Shown here in pieces: positions 5,439 to 6,662 of a stretch of 6,662 nt of DNA (positions are counted from its first letter, which is position 1; every line of letters begins with the position of its first letter). A program made the position numbers and the translations under genes. Source of the stretch: DASRHY01 sp046765875 (GTDB lineage Bacteria; Actinomycetota; Actinomycetes; Propionibacteriales; Kribbellaceae); contig JBKPSJ010000399.1 of NCBI GenBank assembly GCA_046765875.1, forward strand, positions 1 to 6,662. The letters are read 5' to 3'. The notes beneath the pieces are model-generated. The model searched no databases, was not told where the DNA came from, and saw only the letters and a program-made list of their open reading frames with translations.

Positions 5439-6134
5439 ATGAACCACTACACCGATCACCCACAACGCCCACGTAGCGGGGTCACCGGCTTGAGCCGCAT
5501 CCTCCCTCTTGCCGGCGTCGCCTACACCGTGCTCATCATGGCGGGGAACCTCAGCATCGGCGAGTTCCCCGGCGCCGACACTCCGCTGCCAGAGCTGAGC
5601 CGCTACTTCGCCACTCACGCCGACCAGGTCCGAACCGGCGGCGAATTGATGGTCTGGGGAGGACTCGCCCTCGGCCTGTTCGGCATCGCGGTCTGGGCCC
5701 GCGTAATCAGGGCCGCCAGTCCCCCCGCGCCCCCCGTTGTCGCCGGACTCCTGCTCGTCGGAACCGCCGTGGCAGTGGTCGCCGAACTCATCGGAGCCGG
5801 ATCCTACGTGACCCTGGGCAACATCGGCTCGAACCCCGACGTGACACCCGAAGCGCTCCAGGCCTGGCACCTCGGATCCCAATTCGGCGGAGGCGGCGGA
5901 ACCCTCATCATGCTCGGCCTCTTCGCGGCAGGCGTGTACACCCGGGCCATTCCACGCTGGCTGGCCTGGACCGCGCTCATCCTCGGGATCGCCGAAAACA
6001 CCCCCTACGGATTCCAAGCCTCCATGCTGGTCCTGCTCTGGACCGCCATAGCCGGCATCGTCCTCACCATCCGCCCCGCGAAACCAACGCCGACCCCCAT
6101 CGACACCGATGCCGCACACCCACAACCAGCCTGA
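5439..6134 (+). CDS. Multi-pass membrane protein of unknown function
   Basis: A 231-residue hydrophobic protein that I do not recognise as a named family with confidence; it loosely recalls DUF4386-type small membrane proteins. Probable membrane segments are ~20-38, 69-90, 99-120, 154-170, 173-190 and 194-212, about six in all. Between the first two lies a ~30-residue loop with ELSRYFATHADQVRTGGEL, and between the third and fourth a loop with SNPDVTPEALQAWHLGSQFGGGGG. These loops may face the same side and be conserved functional parts. The tail after 212 is short and rich in Pro and Thr. There is no cleavable signal peptide. The gene is divergent from a two-component operon, which suggests control by it, and is followed by a strong hairpin. 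Candidate roles such as membrane stress, transport assistance or partnering the kinase cannot be told apart here. Confidence 0.85.
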   Translation: MNHYTDHPQRPRSGVTGLSRILPLAGVAYTVLIMAGNLSIGEFPGADTPLPELSRYFATHADQVRTGGELMVWGGLALGLFGIAVWARVIRAASPPAPPVVAGLLLVGTAVAVVAELIGAGSYVTLGNIGSNPDVTPEALQAWHLGSQFGGGGGTLIMLGLFAAGVYTRAIPRWLAWTALILGIAENTPYGFQASMLVLLWTAIAGIVLTIRPAKPTPTPIDTDAAHPQPA

Positions 6135-6152
6135 CCTCCCCCATCCCCAGAC

Positions 6153-6183
6153 CCGGCCCGCACCGCCCACCCGCGCGGGCCGG
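6153..6183 (+). terminator. GC hairpin after the membrane protein gene
   Basis: The arms CCGGCCCGC (6153-6161) and GCGGGCCGG (6175-6183) pair perfectly over 9 bp around a 13-base loop, starting 18 bases after the stop codon. No T-run follows. The position and stability fit an actinobacterial terminator. Confidence 0.6.
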
Positions 6184-6485
6184 ACCGTGTCCAGCCTGCT
6201 GCGGCCTGTCCTGGCACAGATCCGTCAACGATCGCCCGGCACACAGCGCCGAGCCGCACACCGAGGCCGCACAGGTTGAGGCCGCAGAAGCTATCAAGCA
6301 AAACCGCTGGCATCCTGCTCGACCAGCTCAAGCCTGCCGCGTACGCGTCAAACGCCACACGACGAGACCAGGGTCGGCTCGGCGTCGACCGCGATTGCCA
6401 TCGCGTTCCGCCGCCACCCGGTTGACCATCACGGTGAGCTCTCGGATGATCCGGCGGCCAACGGGTGACCTCGAACGCTTCAGGC
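6184..6485. other. Gene-free interval left of the half-tRNA
   Basis: I read all frames and found no protein I recognise. The only frames longer than ~60 codons are arginine-, proline- or serine-rich in the way of antisense or non-coding GC-rich DNA. GAGGCCGCA occurs twice (6263-6271 and 6278-6286) with a related GAGCCGCA at 6251-6258, 12-15 bases apart, an irregular direct repeat of unknown meaning. Degraded remains of an element end cannot be excluded. Confidence 0.4.
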
Positions 6486-6509
6486 CATGACACGAGTCAT
6501 GACACGAGT
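6486..6509. repeat. Perfect 12-bp tandem repeat near the tRNA-like site
   Basis: CATGACACGAGT occurs twice without a gap (6486-6497, 6498-6509). The junction also forms the palindrome GTCATGAC. It lies about 75 bases from the half-tRNA, a distance at which integrase or excisionase arm sites are often found, though no such protein is encoded here. Confidence 0.75.
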
Positions 6510-6525
6510 TTTGGGCAGCCAAAAC
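6508..6525. repeat. Short hairpin next to the tandem repeat
   Basis: GTTTTGG (6508-6514) and CCAAAAC (6519-6525) form a perfect 7-bp stem with a 4-base loop. On the minus strand it is preceded by GGTGGG and followed by TCGTGTCATG. With so short a stem and no gene ending here it is a weak terminator candidate. Confidence 0.45.
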
Positions 6526-6583
6526 CCACCTGCGGAGGCTGTCAGCGACGGCAGTCGCCAGGCAGATCCGCAGGTCACAGCGG

Positions 6584-6625
6584 TGGGCCCCGTGGGACTC
6601 GAACCCACAACCCGCGGATTAAAAG
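6584..6625 (-). tRNA. 3' half of tRNA-Lys(UUU), probable attachment-site scar
   Basis: On the minus strand the anticodon loop CTTTTAA (6619-6625, anticodon UUU) is followed by the 3' anticodon stem TCCGC and a 5-base variable loop. Then comes a perfect T arm, GTGGG-TTCGAGT-CCCAC (6592-6608), the 3' acceptor strand GGGGCCC (6585-6591) and discriminator A (6584); CCG, not CCA, follows. The 5' anticodon stem is GCCAT instead of the GCGGA needed for pairing, and no acceptor partner of GGGGCCC occurs upstream, although GAGCAGC, usual at this place, is kept. The gene is therefore a 3' half. Integrases of many islands and phages recombine at tRNA 3' ends and leave such fragments. By that logic the island would lie to the right (beyond 6625) and older chromosome to the left. 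Confidence 0.7.
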
Positions 6626-6662
6626 ATGGCTGCTCCACACAAGCACGCCTGTCATGAGCGTA

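Noticed and set aside
5400..6170. A 256-codon minus-strand frame opposite the membrane protein gene
   Set aside because: It is Gly-rich without recognisable domains or ribosome site; the plus strand has a perfect AGGAGG and clear membrane segments.
6005..6493. A 162-codon minus-strand frame in the right intergenic region
   Set aside because: It overlaps the membrane protein gene antisense, has no motifs and no ribosome site.
1541..6625. Treating the two tRNA-Lys-like segments as the ends of one 5-kb integrated element
   Set aside because: The orientation and content do not fit: the right copy lacks its 5' half and the left copy keeps the anticodon stem, the reverse of what an attL/attR pair would give here, and no integrase lies between them.
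6487..6657. A 56-codon plus-strand frame starting MTRVMTRV and containing VGPVGLEPTTRGLK
   Set aside because: The VGPVGLEPTT block is simply the antisense of the tRNA T arm, a known source of spurious proteins; the start is produced by the 12-bp tandem repeat. It could be the last trace of an integrase end, but nothing upstream supports that.

Overview
The window looks like an accessory stretch of a high-G+C actinobacterial chromosome. Codon third positions are strongly G/C, several genes have clear AGGAGG-type ribosome sites, and the recognisable proteins (ISL3 transposase, NarL-type two-component pair, YdeI/OmpD-associated protein) read like actinomycete versions. Genus cannot be told from this sequence alone.

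Layout, left to right. Bases 1-303 hold the end of a zinc-type alcohol dehydrogenase/quinone reductase gene whose nucleotide-binding domain appears to have been deleted in frame. A dyad at 423-450 precedes a small VOC (glyoxalase-fold) gene (465-878). A GC hairpin (928-958) separates this from a YdeI/OmpD-associated gene (1005-1493). From 1494 to 1765 no gene is seen, but there is a decayed tRNA-Lys-like segment. From 1766 to 3430 a leftward ssb-like gene fragment, already lacking its N-terminal part, is split by a complete ISL3-family insertion sequence (1875-3310, 1436 bp). The element has 24-bp terminal inverted repeats (20/24 matching), a perfect 8-bp target duplication and an intact transposase. 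A perfect 14-bp inverted repeat ends exactly at the transposase start codon.

From 3432 to 5304 a leftward histidine kinase and response regulator form a tight two-gene operon. A multi-pass membrane protein (5439-6134) is divergently transcribed across a 134-base gap, the usual arrangement when a regulator controls a neighbouring membrane function; no ligand or target can be read from the sequence. A terminator-like hairpin follows the membrane gene. The remaining ~450 bases have no convincing gene and lead to a 12-bp tandem repeat, a small hairpin and the 3' half of a tRNA-Lys(UUU) gene (6584-6625, minus strand) whose 5' half is not recognisable. That half-tRNA is what an attachment site of an integrated element looks like.

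Overall the window records repeated rearrangement (an in-frame gene deletion, a truncated ssb, a fresh IS insertion, and two tRNA-Lys-like scars) around an intact sensor/regulator/membrane-protein module. I see no convincing wholly new defence or metabolic system. The most informative observations are the exact dissection of the IS insertion, its start-site hairpin, the response regulator/ssb junction and the half-tRNA at the right end.
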